DNA of 64,000 bases. Source: Papaver somniferum. Taxonomy: Eukaryota > Streptophyta > Magnoliopsida > Ranunculales > Papaveraceae. The translations under genes were made by a program, and so were the position numbers. The notes beneath the pieces are model-generated. The model was not told the DNA's origin. It made no database searches and saw nothing but the letters and a program-made list of their open reading frames with translations. Each line of letters opens with the position of its first letter. Position 1 is the stretch's first letter. Shown here one piece after another: positions 1 through 15,125 of the stretch. The DNA lies in the NCBI RefSeq assembly GCF_003573695.1, contig NC_039359.1, forward strand, positions 87,400,566 through 87,464,565. The letters run 5' to 3'.

Positions 1-808
1 CAAAAAAAGTTGTACTTGGTACCCTCTCCTCCGTAAGGATTCTCTTTGATTAGAGTATAAGTGTTCTGAATCCGTGAGATTTTCTAGACTTGTCTACTGC
101 AAACAGATTTCCAAACCTTGATTGAAATTTATCGAAAGGGAAATTAATAGGCTTGTCAGTTAGAGTAAATATGTATCGAAAGTCTTCACTAAGCAACTCT
201 TAGGATGTAAAGGACGTCAGCTAAGAAAATCAAATGCGTAGAACCAAGTTGGGTTCAGAGACGCACAAGAGCATAAATTAAGTTGAATTTATTGGAGGTG
301 ATTAGTTCTGTCTATAGTCTGAGTAGGCTAGTGTCTGTAGCGGTTTAATACAATGTGTTATTCAAAGATGGACGAAGTCCCTGGGTTTTCCTGCCAGTGG
401 AGTGTTTCTCGTTAACAAAATTATAGTGTATTATGTTATTTGCTTTCTCTCATTACATGTTTTATCTTCATAATAATAATATCACAAGTAGTATATAATC
501 AATCTAGATAGTTTAGTCCATTAATGATTAAGAACATAAAAGACTTGTTCTTTTTGAATTCGTATCTTGAAAGCTAGAGTACAAGTCTCGTACTCTGATT
601 TGTAAGATCGTCCAAGAATTCTTCTACACAATCGGGTGCACGAACCTTAGGTCTATACATATTGATTATAGAAGTGAAAGAGAGAAACTCCAAATACAAT
701 CCTATACAAGGGTCTTTATTCTTAACCTACCTGTGATTGTATTAGGTTTTGTACATACATGTTGCCGAACGAAAGGTTCATGATATGCTTGGTACCCTCT
801 CCTTTTCA
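1..808 (+). mobile_element. LTR retrotransposon, 3' part of an LTR (left end outside window)
   Basis: The stretch ends in the sequence ccctctccttttca at 795-808, with the CA expected at an LTR end. It shares a run around 325-425 (a phrase like gtctgtagcggtttaatac, then the tccctgg and gttaacaaaat blocks) with the LTRs at 45968-48258 and 60084-62669, and with the reverse-oriented LTR at 63288-64000. No primer-binding site follows position 808, so this is more likely a 3' LTR or a truncated one than a 5' LTR. A second copy of the ttggtaccctctcc block lies at about 17-30, which may be an older end or a short internal repeat. No coding capacity is seen. Confidence 0.6.
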
Positions 809-1650
809 GTTTTGGTTATTAATAGATATCTTTTTTTTTTGATGAACGGATATTAATAGACATCAATAATTAGTGCTTATCAGGTTATATACGTAATTAC
901 ACACCTACAATTTCGGACTTACTTCCTTTTGATCAAAATATTCACAAAATTACGTTTGCGCTCCACGTTTCTCGATCAGAATAATTTATTTTACCTATTT
1001 TATTTTTATTGAAAAGATAATATTTTTATTTATAGCGAACCAAGGTATCGGGTACATCAAGAAACAAATTATAACAAGGTTAATATGTTCATAGAGATAC
1101 AACATCAAAAATATTGACAAGGAAAAGAAAAAAGAAATCTGAGAAATATTAAAATAACAGAGCATGTTGAACGTTAAGATAATGGTCTTCATAAATTAGA
1201 AATGTTTCTCCGATGAAGTGTTTGTGAGGATAAATGTCTAAATCCACGCATGGTATATATCTATTTTTTCTAAACTAGCTCCTTCTCGAACCCTAACTTC
1301 TTAGACCAATGTATAATGCCTGGCCTAGTTTGGGTAGGCATCCTAAAAATTTATATGTTGATGAAATAAATTAGAAAATAAAAATAGGAATATTGTTAGC
1401 CAATAAGTAAATGATATTTAAGAGATCGAAGAAATGAAAACGCATTTGGGTTAGGGATGAATATTTTTAATTATATACTCCCACATTCCCAAATTAGGTG
1501 AGCTAGTTGGTTTTAGATTTTGTCTCATAAGTCATAAATAGATGAGATATCTCTCTAATCAAGGGGATATTTATAAAACTATCATTTTAATTGATTATTG
1601 TTACAAAATGAATACGAAAAATAAAAGTAAAAAAGTTACACGTGATTACA
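809..1650. other. AT-rich stretch without recognised gene
   Basis: Very AT-rich DNA with only short stop-rich frames, including a hydrophobic 65-codon frame on the - strand that looks like chance. I see no splice-supported exon, RNA gene or clear element end here. Confidence 0.5.
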
Positions 1651-2058
1651 TCATGACTCATATCGAGCTGTGGTTGGTAGCCTAGCAACAAGCTGAGCAC
1701 CAACACCCTTTTGAATAGAAATACCTAGTGTATAAAAAAGAAAACTACCCAAACCACTACCAGCATCATTGCTGATAAGACAGTTTTTCAGACGCTTAAA
1801 AAAACATAAAGTATCTTCACTAAGCTCTCCTAAAGTAGAGAAAGCTAGAACACCCAAACCATAATCATGTGAGACACATTTGTCCAGGTATTTAGTGTGT
1901 TTGCACAAAACAACACTCGAAATAGCTTTACCTGGAACAAAAGCACGGATACCTTCACCAGCAAAGGGCGATACATCTTTATTGTTACTATAAGAAATAT
2001 GTATAATTTGATAGCCATGTTTATATTCGTTACGTAGGTGTTTTAAAATTCTTTTCAA
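1651..2058 (-). pseudogene. C-terminal fragment of a plant non-LTR reverse-transcriptase protein
   Basis: A 135-codon frame on the - strand. Its second half contains YGLGVLAFSTLGELSED, then FFKRLKNCL, and ends with GISIQKGVGAQLVARLP. This matches in character the end of a long plant reverse-transcriptase-like protein family, whose C-terminus has the same run of a predicted restriction-like or recombination region followed by the QKG.GAQLVARLP tail. No reverse-transcriptase core (YxDD) is present upstream on this strand, so only the tail survives. The family assignment is from memory of the tail motif and needs a protein search; that it is a fragment rather than a gene is clearer, because the frame starts without a usable promoter or splice context. 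Confidence 0.5.
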
Positions 2059-2164
2059 CGGTATAAAGTTTACGAAAAACCATGGTATAGTTTAAGGTGA
2101 ATCATTTCTAAGTTTTACTAGTTATTATCCATAAGGATATAATTGTAAAAAATACTTAAACATA

Positions 2165-2234
2165 CTCCCCTTTCCTCCTTGCCTTAAGAATTGTACAAAC
2201 TACAACTAGTTCATCTAATTTGGGACGGATGGAG
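2165..2234. mobile_element. Stowaway-like MITE remnant (70 bp)
   Basis: Begins CTCCCCTTTCCTCC after a TA and ends GGGACGGATGGAG before a TA. This is the terminal sequence pair and TA target duplication typical of Stowaway MITEs. The element is far shorter than the usual 100-300 bp, so the centre has been lost. A related GGGACGGAG end occurs alone near 5491. Confidence 0.5.
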
Positions 2235-2339
2235 TATAAGGAAGAGAAAACCTATAGTGCATGTTGTGCAAGGCTCGGAAAGGCCGGCGTAAAACCTATG
2301 TTCGACTGTTAGGAAATATTCTCTAGTCGACCCGGTAAT

Positions 2340-3029
2340 TGCTACTGGAAAAGATTTTGGATTTGGATTTGGAGTATAAGGAAGAGAAAGTCTAGATATT
2401 GTTTATGCATATGAAACAAGCATATTTACCATTGCACAAACTCTTAGGGAAGTAATGTTCCAATGGCAGAAGAACCATATGCGTAGTTTATTATTCAGAG
2501 ATTTGAAAATTCCAGTCAAGACTACAAAAATATACACAGTACTTAAAATCCCACGTAACCAAGGAAGAATTAGTACATATGAAAAACCATACAAAAGTGT
2601 ATTTAGAAGCTAGCTTGTTTTGATACACACTAACAAATAGCTTTTCCGTTTCTAAAAGTCAAAAAATAATAAGTTAGTTTAGTAGTATTATTTCATAATG
2701 ACTTCAAGAAACAAAAAAAATTAACTTTTGTGAAGAAAAACATTTTGCTTCTAACTTACGATATTGATTTCTGTTCCTGGAGATGTAGAAGCACTTTTAC
2801 TTCTAGTATCCAAACATCCTACTAATTTAACAAAAAATTCAGCTAAAAACTAAACAATGAGAAGCTAAATACCACCGAAAATAATTAAAATGGGGGAGTC
2901 AAGAAGAAAAAAAGGTTTATTTATTAGAAAAATGATAAATAAATATCAATCATTTATGCGCGCGGTTTATTTATCAGAGATTTGAGAATTCCAGTTACAG
3001 CAACATATCCATACGTAGAACTTAAAATG
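2340..3029. other. Degenerate repeat DNA, no gene recognised
   Basis: Holds diverged direct repeats: the block cagagatttgaaaattccag near 2497 recurs near 2975, and the block around 2575-2600 (gaaaaaccatac) recurs near 5683. This suggests an older repeat that was later split by the transposon at 3039-5462. No open frame of note. Confidence 0.4.
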
Positions 3030-3589
3030 CTTAACAAAGAACGCGCGATTGGGGGATATAAAAAACAATTGGGGGATATAGGAAAAGGACAAAAACAGGA
3101 TCCACATATCAAATCAGGGTCACCCCTTATCTAAGTATTTTATGTAATTCATAATCTACCCCTCACTAATCAGGATTAGTAATTAATAATAATTAGTAAA
3201 ATCTTAAGATTTTTGATAAATGATTAGTGTGTGATATTATTTTTGTTTGGGTGAGTGAGGTGAGAGTAGAAGGAGGGGGGAAAAATTGTGAGGGAATTGT
3301 GAAAATTGAGGATGACTGTGAAGAGAGAATTGTTGCGGCTGAATCTTTAGCTCAACTATAACAAGGAGCATATCTTGAATCTTCATCCAATGACAACAAC
3401 TCAAAATTGCAAGTTTTTGTGGAACCAACACCTTTGGAACATGAATTTTATGAGCATGAAGTGTTTCGTGAAGAACCAACCCAAGAGAGTAAACTAGCTC
3501 AACATATAAGCACTCCCAATACTTAGGTAAAGCTGCGAATATGTTGAAAAATTGATTTTTTTTTCTTTGAATCCACCATTGCTGCTGCT

Positions 3590-4880
3590 GTAAAAGCTCG
3601 GTACCGGCATGGTTAAAGTATGAATACCATGCCGGAACCACAAATACCGACATTATATTCATACTACGACCATGCCGAAACCTTGATATCCCCCATTTTG
3701 AAACTAAAACCGGCATAGTATGCAACCAAATAACTATGCCAGTTCAAAAGTTACGTTTTACCTACCATGGAATATTCTACGGAATATGCTACCGGCATTG
3801 TTGAATTCTAAGGTTACCATGCCGGTACTGCATGAAAAACACACAGGAAGCAGTGTCTTCCGAAGCTAAATACCGGCATGTAAAATTAATTAACTACCAC
3901 GCCGGAACTGTGTACTGGCGTGGAACCATAGATACCGAGTATGCCATAACATCCGCCGACGTTGTTCAATTTTAACGTTACCATGCCGGTACCTACAAAA
4001 AAACATACATGAAGGAGTGTTTTCCAAAGCTAAATACCGGCATGGTATATTAAGTATGTGCCACGCCGGAACCTCCTACGGCATGGTCACTTAGATTACG
4101 AGCATGCCGAAACCTGTATTTCCGGCGTTGCTTTCACGGATTACAAGTCGACTACGGTCACCACCACTCTCCCAAATTATCCTTCTTGTATCATCCCCCA
4201 AACGCTTTTTGCGACCTTTGTTTTTCCCTCGAGGAGGCAGAGACTGGGGAGTATCAAGACTGTCCTTCCTTCTACTCTTAATGACAACATCTTTAGTTTT
4301 TTCTTTGTTAGCTTCCTTGGCTTTTTTCCTATATCAAAAGACACACGAAATGAATACAAGATAACACAGTTTCATTCTTAATACCGGCATAGAATCACTA
4401 AAACAAAACAGTGCCGGGACCAGAAACGACATGGTCATCAAGCAAATACCTCAATGTACAATAAATATTGACAGTGCCGGTAGTATTTTAGATTGTTCCT
4501 AGATACAAAATGAACGCTACCGGCACACACTTAATAGTTCACTCCATGCCGTAACCATGTACCGGCACAAAATGCTAACTCAAACCAATGCAGGTAATTC
4601 CTAGAATGTTCCTGGATACCAAAACTGCACTACCGACATACGCGAACAATTTTAAAGTAATGCCGTAACCCAATACCGACATAGTATTCAACTTAATTTG
4701 AATGCCGGTATAGAACATTCAGCTTCAGGAGACTCTGAGTTTGAAAACGGCATTGTATTCATACTAAAATCAATGTTGTAACCCAATACCGGGACTGCCT
4801 TCATTCTAGATTGAATGTCGTAATTGAGTACCGGCGTGGTATTCATACAAATTTCAATACCGGTACTCACTGAAGCTCAA
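3590..4880. repeat. Dispersed TACCGGCAT / ATGCCGGTA motif array
   Basis: Dozens of exact and near copies of TACCGGCATGG and its complement occur at irregular 25-60 bp spacing, in both orientations and often as facing pairs such as ccggcatggt...accatgccgg. The array is interrupted by the better conserved coding-like block 4091-4328. Such subterminal motif arrays often serve as transposase-binding sites in plant DNA transposons; that role is inferred here. Confidence 0.7.
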
Positions 4881-5125
4881 TTGTTTGAGTTAGGGTTTGC
4901 GATTCTAACCTAAACCCATTGCTATAAATCGATTTAAAAACTCATAAAGTAGTTCAAAATCACTTACCTTCTCACAAAAGCCATGTTTACGAGAGGTTGA
5001 TTATCCGAGTTGGCTGCTTCCTCTTCTTCTTGCTCTTGAGCAATCAAAGCAAGCCTTTCCTGTAATTTCTGTTGAGCAATCGAATTTGATTTCGATTGGG
5101 CGTTTGGTTTCTTTCGTGGATGCAT
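4091..5125 (-). CDS. Two-exon basic protein of unknown function inside a DNA transposon
   Basis: Exon 1 is 5125-4968 (ATG at 5125) and ends at a good donor, AAG|GTAAGTG. Exon 2 is 4328-4091 and starts after a TATAG acceptor. The reading frame runs through the junction without a stop (158 + 238 nt) and predicts 131 aa. The N-terminus is MHPRKKPNAQSKSNS, then a glutamine/glutamate-rich helix-like part (AQQKLQERLALIAQEQEEE). After the junction comes a lysine/arginine-rich segment (RKKAKEANKEKTKD, GKNKGRKKRLGDD) that looks like a nuclear or nucleic-acid-binding tail. I do not recognise the family. The intron (4329-4967) is filled with the CCGGCAT array. It lies wholly inside the 3039-5462 transposon, so it is either an element gene or a captured host fragment. 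Transcription is unproven. Confidence 0.4.
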
Positions 5126-5471
5126 TCTTATGATTCGGGTAGGTTAATCGACGAAGAAATTTTTGAATCGACGATTAATCATCGATGAAGAACGAATGAA
5201 GAAGGAGATGGAAGAAAAAAAAATTCAAAAACCTAAACCTAGAAGAGTGCCGGTACTGATTTGAGAATGGGGGATATATGAATTTGGTTTTTTGATTTTA
5301 AGTTTTAGTAGAAAGGGTATTATAGTCTTTTCATAATGTTTTTTAATTAACCAAAGGGTATTTTAGTATTTTCATACCCAAAAATCATGCCTTAACAGAT
5401 ATTACTGGTTGGGGGAAGTAATCTATATCCCCAATTGTTTTTTATATCCCCAATCGCGCGTTCTTAACAAA

Positions 5472-6370
5472 AAGAACAACATTTGTTTAATCTGGGACGG
5501 AGCCATTATATAAATATGGGTGTGAAGTTACTGAGTTGCATACCAAACTCTTTTAACTTTCAAGCCTGAATTATTTTAAAAGTTGGTTTTTCCATTTTTT
5601 TTTTCTTTTGCTTGATTGCATTTCCTAGCGAGATGTTGCTTTCCTCAAAGGATTTTTGACTCCGCACCTACTTTTAGTACAGATGAAAAACCATACGAAA
5701 GTAAGTGCATCCAGAACTCTAATGTACAACAAAAATCATTAAACTCAACAAAAAAATTCAATTAAATTCCCGAAAATGAAGAGAAAATAACTAAAACCGG
5801 AGAAACCATAAGAAAAGAGGTTTTCCTTTTATTTTGCCGTTAATCGTAGGTGGAAAGACAGATTGAAGAGTAGCTCAACAAATCTTGAACTAGTAATCAT
5901 TAACAATTAAATGCACACAAATAAGCTGTACTACACTCACACGCATTAACTAAACCAAATACCTGTCTTGACAAAAACCAAAATATCCAAAATAAGCAAA
6001 AATACTATCGGGCTCCCCCACCAGCCTTTCGCTATCCGGTACAGCTCGACGACTGTAGCCAATAATAATGCACCCACATGGTGTAAAGCATACTCTTTTT
6101 CATCATATTTTAGCTTCTAATTACTAATTAATTCACTTCCAGAAACCCACACTACTCGAGTGTTCCTCATACTCTGTCTCTCGGACAAAATTTCCACAAC
6201 GGTCTGAAACTGAAGAAGAATATCTTTTCAGTTCAACCTTAGTTGTCGGACCAAAACTCATCTATCCGGCTAAACTCTGACTAATTCTGCTGGAAAGGGG
6301 TTTTTTCCAATGCCCCAAATCTGACCGGAAATTAAGAATTTGGGGTGTTCCGGGAATTCAAAGTTAAGTA
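5472..6370. other. Upstream region of the PERK gene
   Basis: Contains a relic matching sequence near 2575-2600 (around 5683) and then less repetitive DNA leading to the PERK start codon. The last 250 bp before the ATG are likely leader sequence, being pyrimidine-rich and free of repeats, but I cannot place a TATA box or transcription start with confidence. Confidence 0.35.
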
Positions 6371-10049
<3,679 letters not shown>

Positions 10050-10084
10050 GTTCTGACACTCTTGTAAAAATCCCTCGTGATGAC

Positions 10085-10620
10085 TCTCTTTTTCTTATTA
10101 TTTTTTTCTTCTTCTTTTTGATGCAAGAAAGAATATATTGATTAGGCATTAAAATTACAACTAGTGATATCCCCTTGTACCATGCACTAATGTCAGGTGG
10201 TAGATTATCACCGTACTCATAGTTTGTACCACTAGTTCTAGCTTTCTTAGCTACTAAATCGGCTACTGGATTCTTTAGCCTATTAATCGACTGACAAACA
10301 TAAAACTCGTGACTCAAACTTAATATCCAGAATAGAACTCTGGTTTAACCAGTGAACATTAGAAGTTTCCTCGTTTATTGACTTAACTAGGACTTTCCTA
10401 TCCGACTCAAATATGACTTTGTCGAAGTTCTTTGAGGTTGCCCGCTCAACTGCTTCATGCATTGTTAGACATTTGGTGTGCCGTGTCAAGAATTTAGAAA
10501 TCGCAGAGAACGGGATGAGAATGGTACACGATGAGCTTAAAAGGATGTCAGTTTCAATAATAAAATTTATGCCAGATTTCGGTACTTCTACCAATTATGT
10601 GAACTTCCGGATTGCATGAT
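10085..10620 (-). pseudogene. LINE 3' end with RNase H-like domain, frameshifted
   Basis: On the - strand one frame holds TMHEAVERATSKNFDKVIFESD, typical of the plant LINE RNase H region (an acidic residue after the FES strand). The continuation, SINRLKNPVADLVAKKARTSG, lies in a second frame, so a frameshift falls near 10312. The + strand begins with a T-rich run near 10085-10120, equal to the poly(A)-type tail of a LINE inserted in reverse. This is a 5'-truncated copy with only about 0.5 kb left. It lies within 40 bp of the PERK stop codon and so may form part of the PERK 3' untranslated region or provide its end. Confidence 0.75.
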
Positions 10621-10671
10621 TTAATGATGATGAAGTTTCTAGTTTGTATGAGACCCGGTAATTATTACGAA

Positions 10672-10841
10672 GCTCTTGAATTTTCATGCATTACTTCTGG
10701 TGCTTGTCTTGCCGAAGGATTTTTGTACAAAGCCGGCACCAGTAGCTAAAGAACTTGCTCTTGAATTTTCATGCATTACTTCTGGTGCTTGTCTTGCCGA
10801 AGGATTTTTGTACAAAGCCGGCACCAGTAGCTAAAGAACTT
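10672..10841. repeat. Perfect 85-bp tandem duplication
   Basis: The unit that begins gctcttgaattttcatgc at 10672 is repeated without any mismatch I can find from 10757 to 10841. A third, broken start (gctctta) follows. The identity of the copies suggests a recent duplication in the region downstream of PERK. Confidence 0.9.
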
Positions 10842-11756
10842 GCTCTTAAATGTATATGTCATGTGGGGTTAAAAGACAGAAGCACTTGAGACGCTAGAAT
10901 AATAATTTATCTTGTCAACTATAATTGAGTAAAGAAGTGAAGATATCTTTGGATATTAAACTGATTGTATTGTTTCTTCAAGAGATAGCCCATGATCATA
11001 TAACCATGAGATGTGCATATGAATTTACCAATAACACATAAATATAAATCAAATTTCAAATGAATTTGTTGTTTTGGATCCATGTCCGAAGAAAATAAGT
11101 TTTGTGGGTTTAGACAGATTAGGGTGTAGTGCAGTGTTATATGGCAAATATGGTGAGTATTGTCTGTTTTACTGGGTCTAAGAATTCAGAAGATAAGTGT
11201 GGGTTTACACAAAGCATTTTATGGAAATTGTTGATTTTGATTTTAAGCGAATCAATTTATAAAAGACATGGTTCAGACCAGCTAGCTTTTTTTAAGATCA
11301 AAACTAATCCTATTGTTTAAATTTTTTAAAAACGTGACGTATATGTTTAAGCATCTTACGACCATTATCCAGCATTAAATAGTTTAAAAAACAGGCATGT
11401 CAATGGATTCACTTTTTTTAACAACAACAAGTTTTAGTTTCCTTTCTCTATAAATGTGATACCTAAAATAAAAAACACTTATGTACCAGTGAAGCCTGTT
11501 TATCATAAGAAATTATTCATCTACTAACTAAAATCTTTTAAAGAGGATTTGAACAAATTTTTGAGCATGTGATTCAAATAAAATTATCAATGAAAGAAAA
11601 GAACATTACATAATATTTCACAAATTTTTAAGTACGTGATTCAAATAAAATTTAATGAAAGAAAAAAACGTTACATGAAACTTGACCAACATTCTTTAGA
11701 ACAAATTCAATATAAAACTTTTTCGCGAATCTTAAATTATGAAAATCCAATAAAAC
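10842..11756. other. AT-rich intergenic DNA
   Basis: Contains a diverged repeated phrase (gtgattcaaataaaatt near 11570 and 11637) and no recognisable gene or element end. It runs up to the left edge of segmental duplication copy 1. Confidence 0.45.
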
Positions 11757-12369
11757 TCAAATATATTCCATACAATGATTAATCAACAAAAACAACAATC
11801 AAAGGCTAATATTGTCCTAACCCAAAGGTTAAAAGCTAGTTTATGATAACATCTTTCAATAACAATTTTTAAAAAGCTGAAGCACACATATAAAAATGAT
11901 AATTCTTGGAAACTACATATGTTGTGCACATTCAATGCCAATATAGTTAGGATCGAGACATATAATTCAAATCATTATTTTGAATACCAAACATGCTCTT
12001 TGTGATTACATTTTTAACCTATATATTCTTTTCCATGCCTTTTTGGTCGTTCCCAAAACAATAAAAATGCCACTCTGTAATTCAAAAACAATACATATGT
12101 TTGTTACTTTGTATTCCTATAATATTATGTTGGAATAGAGTTCAGTAGAAGAATATTGACTCAATCTTTCATACAACTTAACATCGGGTTCATCACCAAA
12201 TGAAAACAAAACGTAAAACTTACATATGGTATGTGCTTCATCTATTTAGCTAGCTAGAGTTCGAACTAATTTCACAAAAAGATAAAAGCACATGTTTTGG
12301 TGATTGGTGGGAGGACTCAACAAGTGATATATAAGGGTAATATCCCCTTTCTGTTTCTGACTCCCAAAC

Positions 12370-12371
<2 letters not shown>

Positions 12372-12408
<37 letters not shown>
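12372..12408. repeat. (AT)n microsatellite
   Basis: Uninterrupted AT dinucleotide run; the counterpart in copy 2 lies near 20766-20800. Confidence 0.95.
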
Positions 12409-12410
<2 letters not shown>

Positions 12411-13257
12411 CTTCCACACGACGTTTGATTTTTGAGAGGTTCACTTTAAAAGTTCAGCATATCTTAAAATATCTATACATCCTGTCAAAATTGTCATTTA
12501 ATGATTTGCAAATATTGCTTTGCCAAAAAGAAAAAAATTATATCATGAGACATTGTGTTTTTAAGAAATGTTCGCGTAATTAATTTAATTTTAATGCACA
12601 TATATATTAGATCGTTAGACGCCGGAATGAAAATTAGCAACGTTCAAACCATCAATTTCTGAATAAAAACAACTATCTAAAACTTAGATATGAATACTTG
12701 TCAATATATGGATGATTTCATTCATAGATTGCATAAAAGAAACGGATATTAATATCTCTATTTTTAATCCAAGATTCATGTTATATTCGTTCATATTCCT
12801 TGGATTACAAACAAACATTTTTTTCTTAATTCATATTTCTTTAATACTAAACAATAGATTCTAACAGTAATTGTTGACTTCAAAACTTTCTAAACTAACC
12901 ATACCTACATTGAAATCTTGTAACCGTCGGATTAAATCAGTTTTTCATACTCACCTTTAGTAAGAACTTCAACTTTGCATAAATATTTTCATACAACAAT
13001 ATTTAGCCCATGGATTTTATTCTTCGTATAATACTTGTGTTGATGGTGGTTTTTAGTTAGGGTTAAAATCGTAAAACCTTAGTCAAACAGTGATATCACA
13101 CTTGAGTAATAATGTCGCCACTAGCACATTTATTGAACCATTCAACATGACTGCGTAGAATTACCGGGGTACCTTTTTTATGTATATGACATGCTCCACG
13201 GCAGAGTCCTCGGTACTGACTGGCATCATCTCTACACATGCCAGTCATGCATGCTAG

Positions 13258-13730
13258 CCAAATGTGCCAATGGCATGCCATGCCAGCCACATCTCCGCGC
13301 CAAGGAATGCCAACCATGCCAGCCGGACCATCGTTCCAATGACATGCCATGCCAGCCACATATCTGTGCCAAGGCATGCCAACCATGATAGTCGCACCAC
13401 GGTGCCAATGGTATGCCATGTCAGCCACATCTCCGCGCCAAGGAATGCCAACCATGCCAGCCGCACCACAATGCCAAAAGCATGCCATGCCAGCCACATA
13501 TCCGTGCCAAGGCATGCCAACCATGCCAGCCACATCTTCGCGCCAAAGGCATGCCAACCATGTCAGCCGCACCACTGTGCCAAAGGCATGCCATGCTAGC
13601 CACATCTCCGCACCAAGGAATGCCAACCATGCCAGCCGCACCACAGTGTCGATGGAATGCCATGCCAACCACATCTCTACGCCAAGGCATGCCAACCATG
13701 CCACCCGCACCACCGTGCCAAAAGTCATGC
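13258..13730. repeat. 69-bp tandem repeat array (about 7 units) inside the LTR
   Basis: The marker gccagccac recurs every 69 bp at 13290, 13359, 13428, 13497, then after a 36-bp half unit at 13533, and at 13603 and 13672 (end positions). Each unit is made of two related halves, one with agccacatctccgcgcc and one with ccagccgcaccac. Because 69 is a multiple of three and the unit lacks stops in several frames, long open frames appear on both strands; these follow from the period and are not evidence of proteins. Confidence 0.92.
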
Positions 13731-14890
13731 GGCCCTACCACCACGCCGCTGGCTGCCAAACGGAGGGTTGCAGTAATCAACGGCTACCCTTCCATCTGAG
13801 ATGCAGATCTCAGCCGTACAAGTTCACTACCTAACGCATGGAAACTTCCGGCCCAAGGCCAAACATCACGGTTTATGCCGAAACCCTAATTTTGGTCGCG
13901 CCTAAAACATGCCAAAGCCATGCGGCCCTACTACCATGTCGCTGGCTGCCAAACGAAGGGTTGCAACAATCAACGGCTACCCTTCCATCTGAGATGCAGA
14001 TCTCAGCTGTACAAGTTCGCCACCTAACTCATGGAAACTTCCGTCCCAAGGCCAAACATCACGGTTTATGCCAAAACCCTAATTTTGGCCGCGCCTAAAA
14101 CATGCAAAAGACATGCGGCCCTACTACCATGTCGTCGGGTGACAAACGAAGGGTTGCAACAATCAACGGCTACCCTTCCATATGAGATGCAGATCTCACC
14201 TGTACAAGTTCGCAACCTAACGCATGGCAACTTCCGGCCCAAGGAAAAACATCACGGTTTATGCCAAAACCCTAATTTTGGCCGCGCCAAAAACATGCCA
14301 AAGCCATGCGGCCCTACTACCATGTCGTTGGCTGCCAAACGAAGGGTTGCAACAACCAACGGCTACCCTTCCATATGAGATGCAGATCTCAGCCGTACAA
14401 GTTCTGCACCTAACGCATGGCAACTTCCGTCCCAAGGCCAAACATCACGGTTTATGCCAAAACCCTAATTTTGGCTGCGCCTAAAACATGCCAAAGCCAT
14501 GCGGCCCTACCACCATGCCGCTGGCTGCCAAACAAAGGGTTGCAACAATCAATGGCTACCCTTCCATCTGAGATGCAGATCTCAGCCGTACAAGTTCTCC
14601 ACCTAACGCATGGAAACTTTCGGCCCAAGGCCAAACATCACGGTTTATGCCAAAATCCTAATTTTGGCCGCACCTAAAACATGCCAAAGCCATGCCGTCC
14701 CTACCACATGCCACTGGCTGCCAAACGAAATGTTGCAACAATCAACGACCGCTATTCCTCCTGAGATACGAATCTCAGCCATAAAAACTTGACACTAAAC
14801 GATTTATGGCAATCTCTTGGCCACGACACCAAAACCCTAATTTGGCCGTGCCAAGAGCATGCAAGCGCTGCAACCATATCACCGGTTGCC
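13725..14890. repeat. 193-bp tandem repeat array (about 6 units) inside the LTR
   Basis: The marker catgcggccctac recurs at exactly 193-bp intervals (ggccc at 13731, 13924, 14117, 14310, 14503), with a mutated sixth copy near 14696 and a weaker one to about 14890. Each unit carries atgagatgcagatctcagc-type and aacatcacggtttatgcc blocks. The 86-codon open frames starting at 13838, 14031, 14224, 14417 and so on are the same frame repeated every 193 bp. Confidence 0.92.
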
Positions 14891-14984
14891 AAACGAAGGG
14901 TTGCAACAATCTACGGTTACCCTTCCTCCTGAGATGCAGATCTCATCCGTATAAATCTGCCACCAAACGACTCGTGGCAATGTC

Positions 14985-15125
14985 TTGGATGCGATGCTAA
15001 CTCTTGGTCACGGCACCAACTTGGATGCGATGCTAACTCTCTGGTCACGACACCAACCTGGGTACGATGCCTATTCTTTGGTCACGACACCAACTTGGCT
15101 ACAAACACCAAATACTTTGGCCACG
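14985..15125. repeat. Short tandem repeats of a ggtcacgacaccaac unit
   Basis: Three to four imperfect copies of a roughly 40-bp unit (ggatgcgatgctaactc, then ggtcacgacaccaac) follow the 193-bp array within the same LTR. Confidence 0.75.

Larger units (their letters stand above)
3039..5462. mobile_element. TIR DNA transposon (MULE- or hAT-like), 2.4 kb
   Basis: Both ends carry an inverted repeat of about 42 bp, reading gaacgcgcgattggggg at the left and its complement at the right. Each arm contains the phrase attggggatata twice. The flanks repeat cttaacaaa at 3030-3038 and 5463-5471, a direct duplication of 8 or 9 bp depending on where the end is placed. Nine bp would fit Mutator-like elements, eight bp hAT. 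The inside has no recognisable transposase. It holds the two-exon ORF at 4091-5125 and a dense array of CCGGCAT/ATGCCGG motifs, so it is probably a non-autonomous, gene-carrying (Pack-type) element. Confidence 0.8.

Noticed and set aside
1..430. Possible full gene at the left edge
   Set aside because: Sequence blocks match LTRs elsewhere in the window and no long frame exists.
13191..13834. Several long overlapping open frames on both strands
   Set aside because: They arise from a 69-bp stop-free tandem unit and change frame with the half unit; not annotated as genes.
13838..14677. Series of 86-codon open frames
   Set aside because: They repeat every 193 bp exactly like the DNA unit and end where the frame shifts; a product of the satellite.
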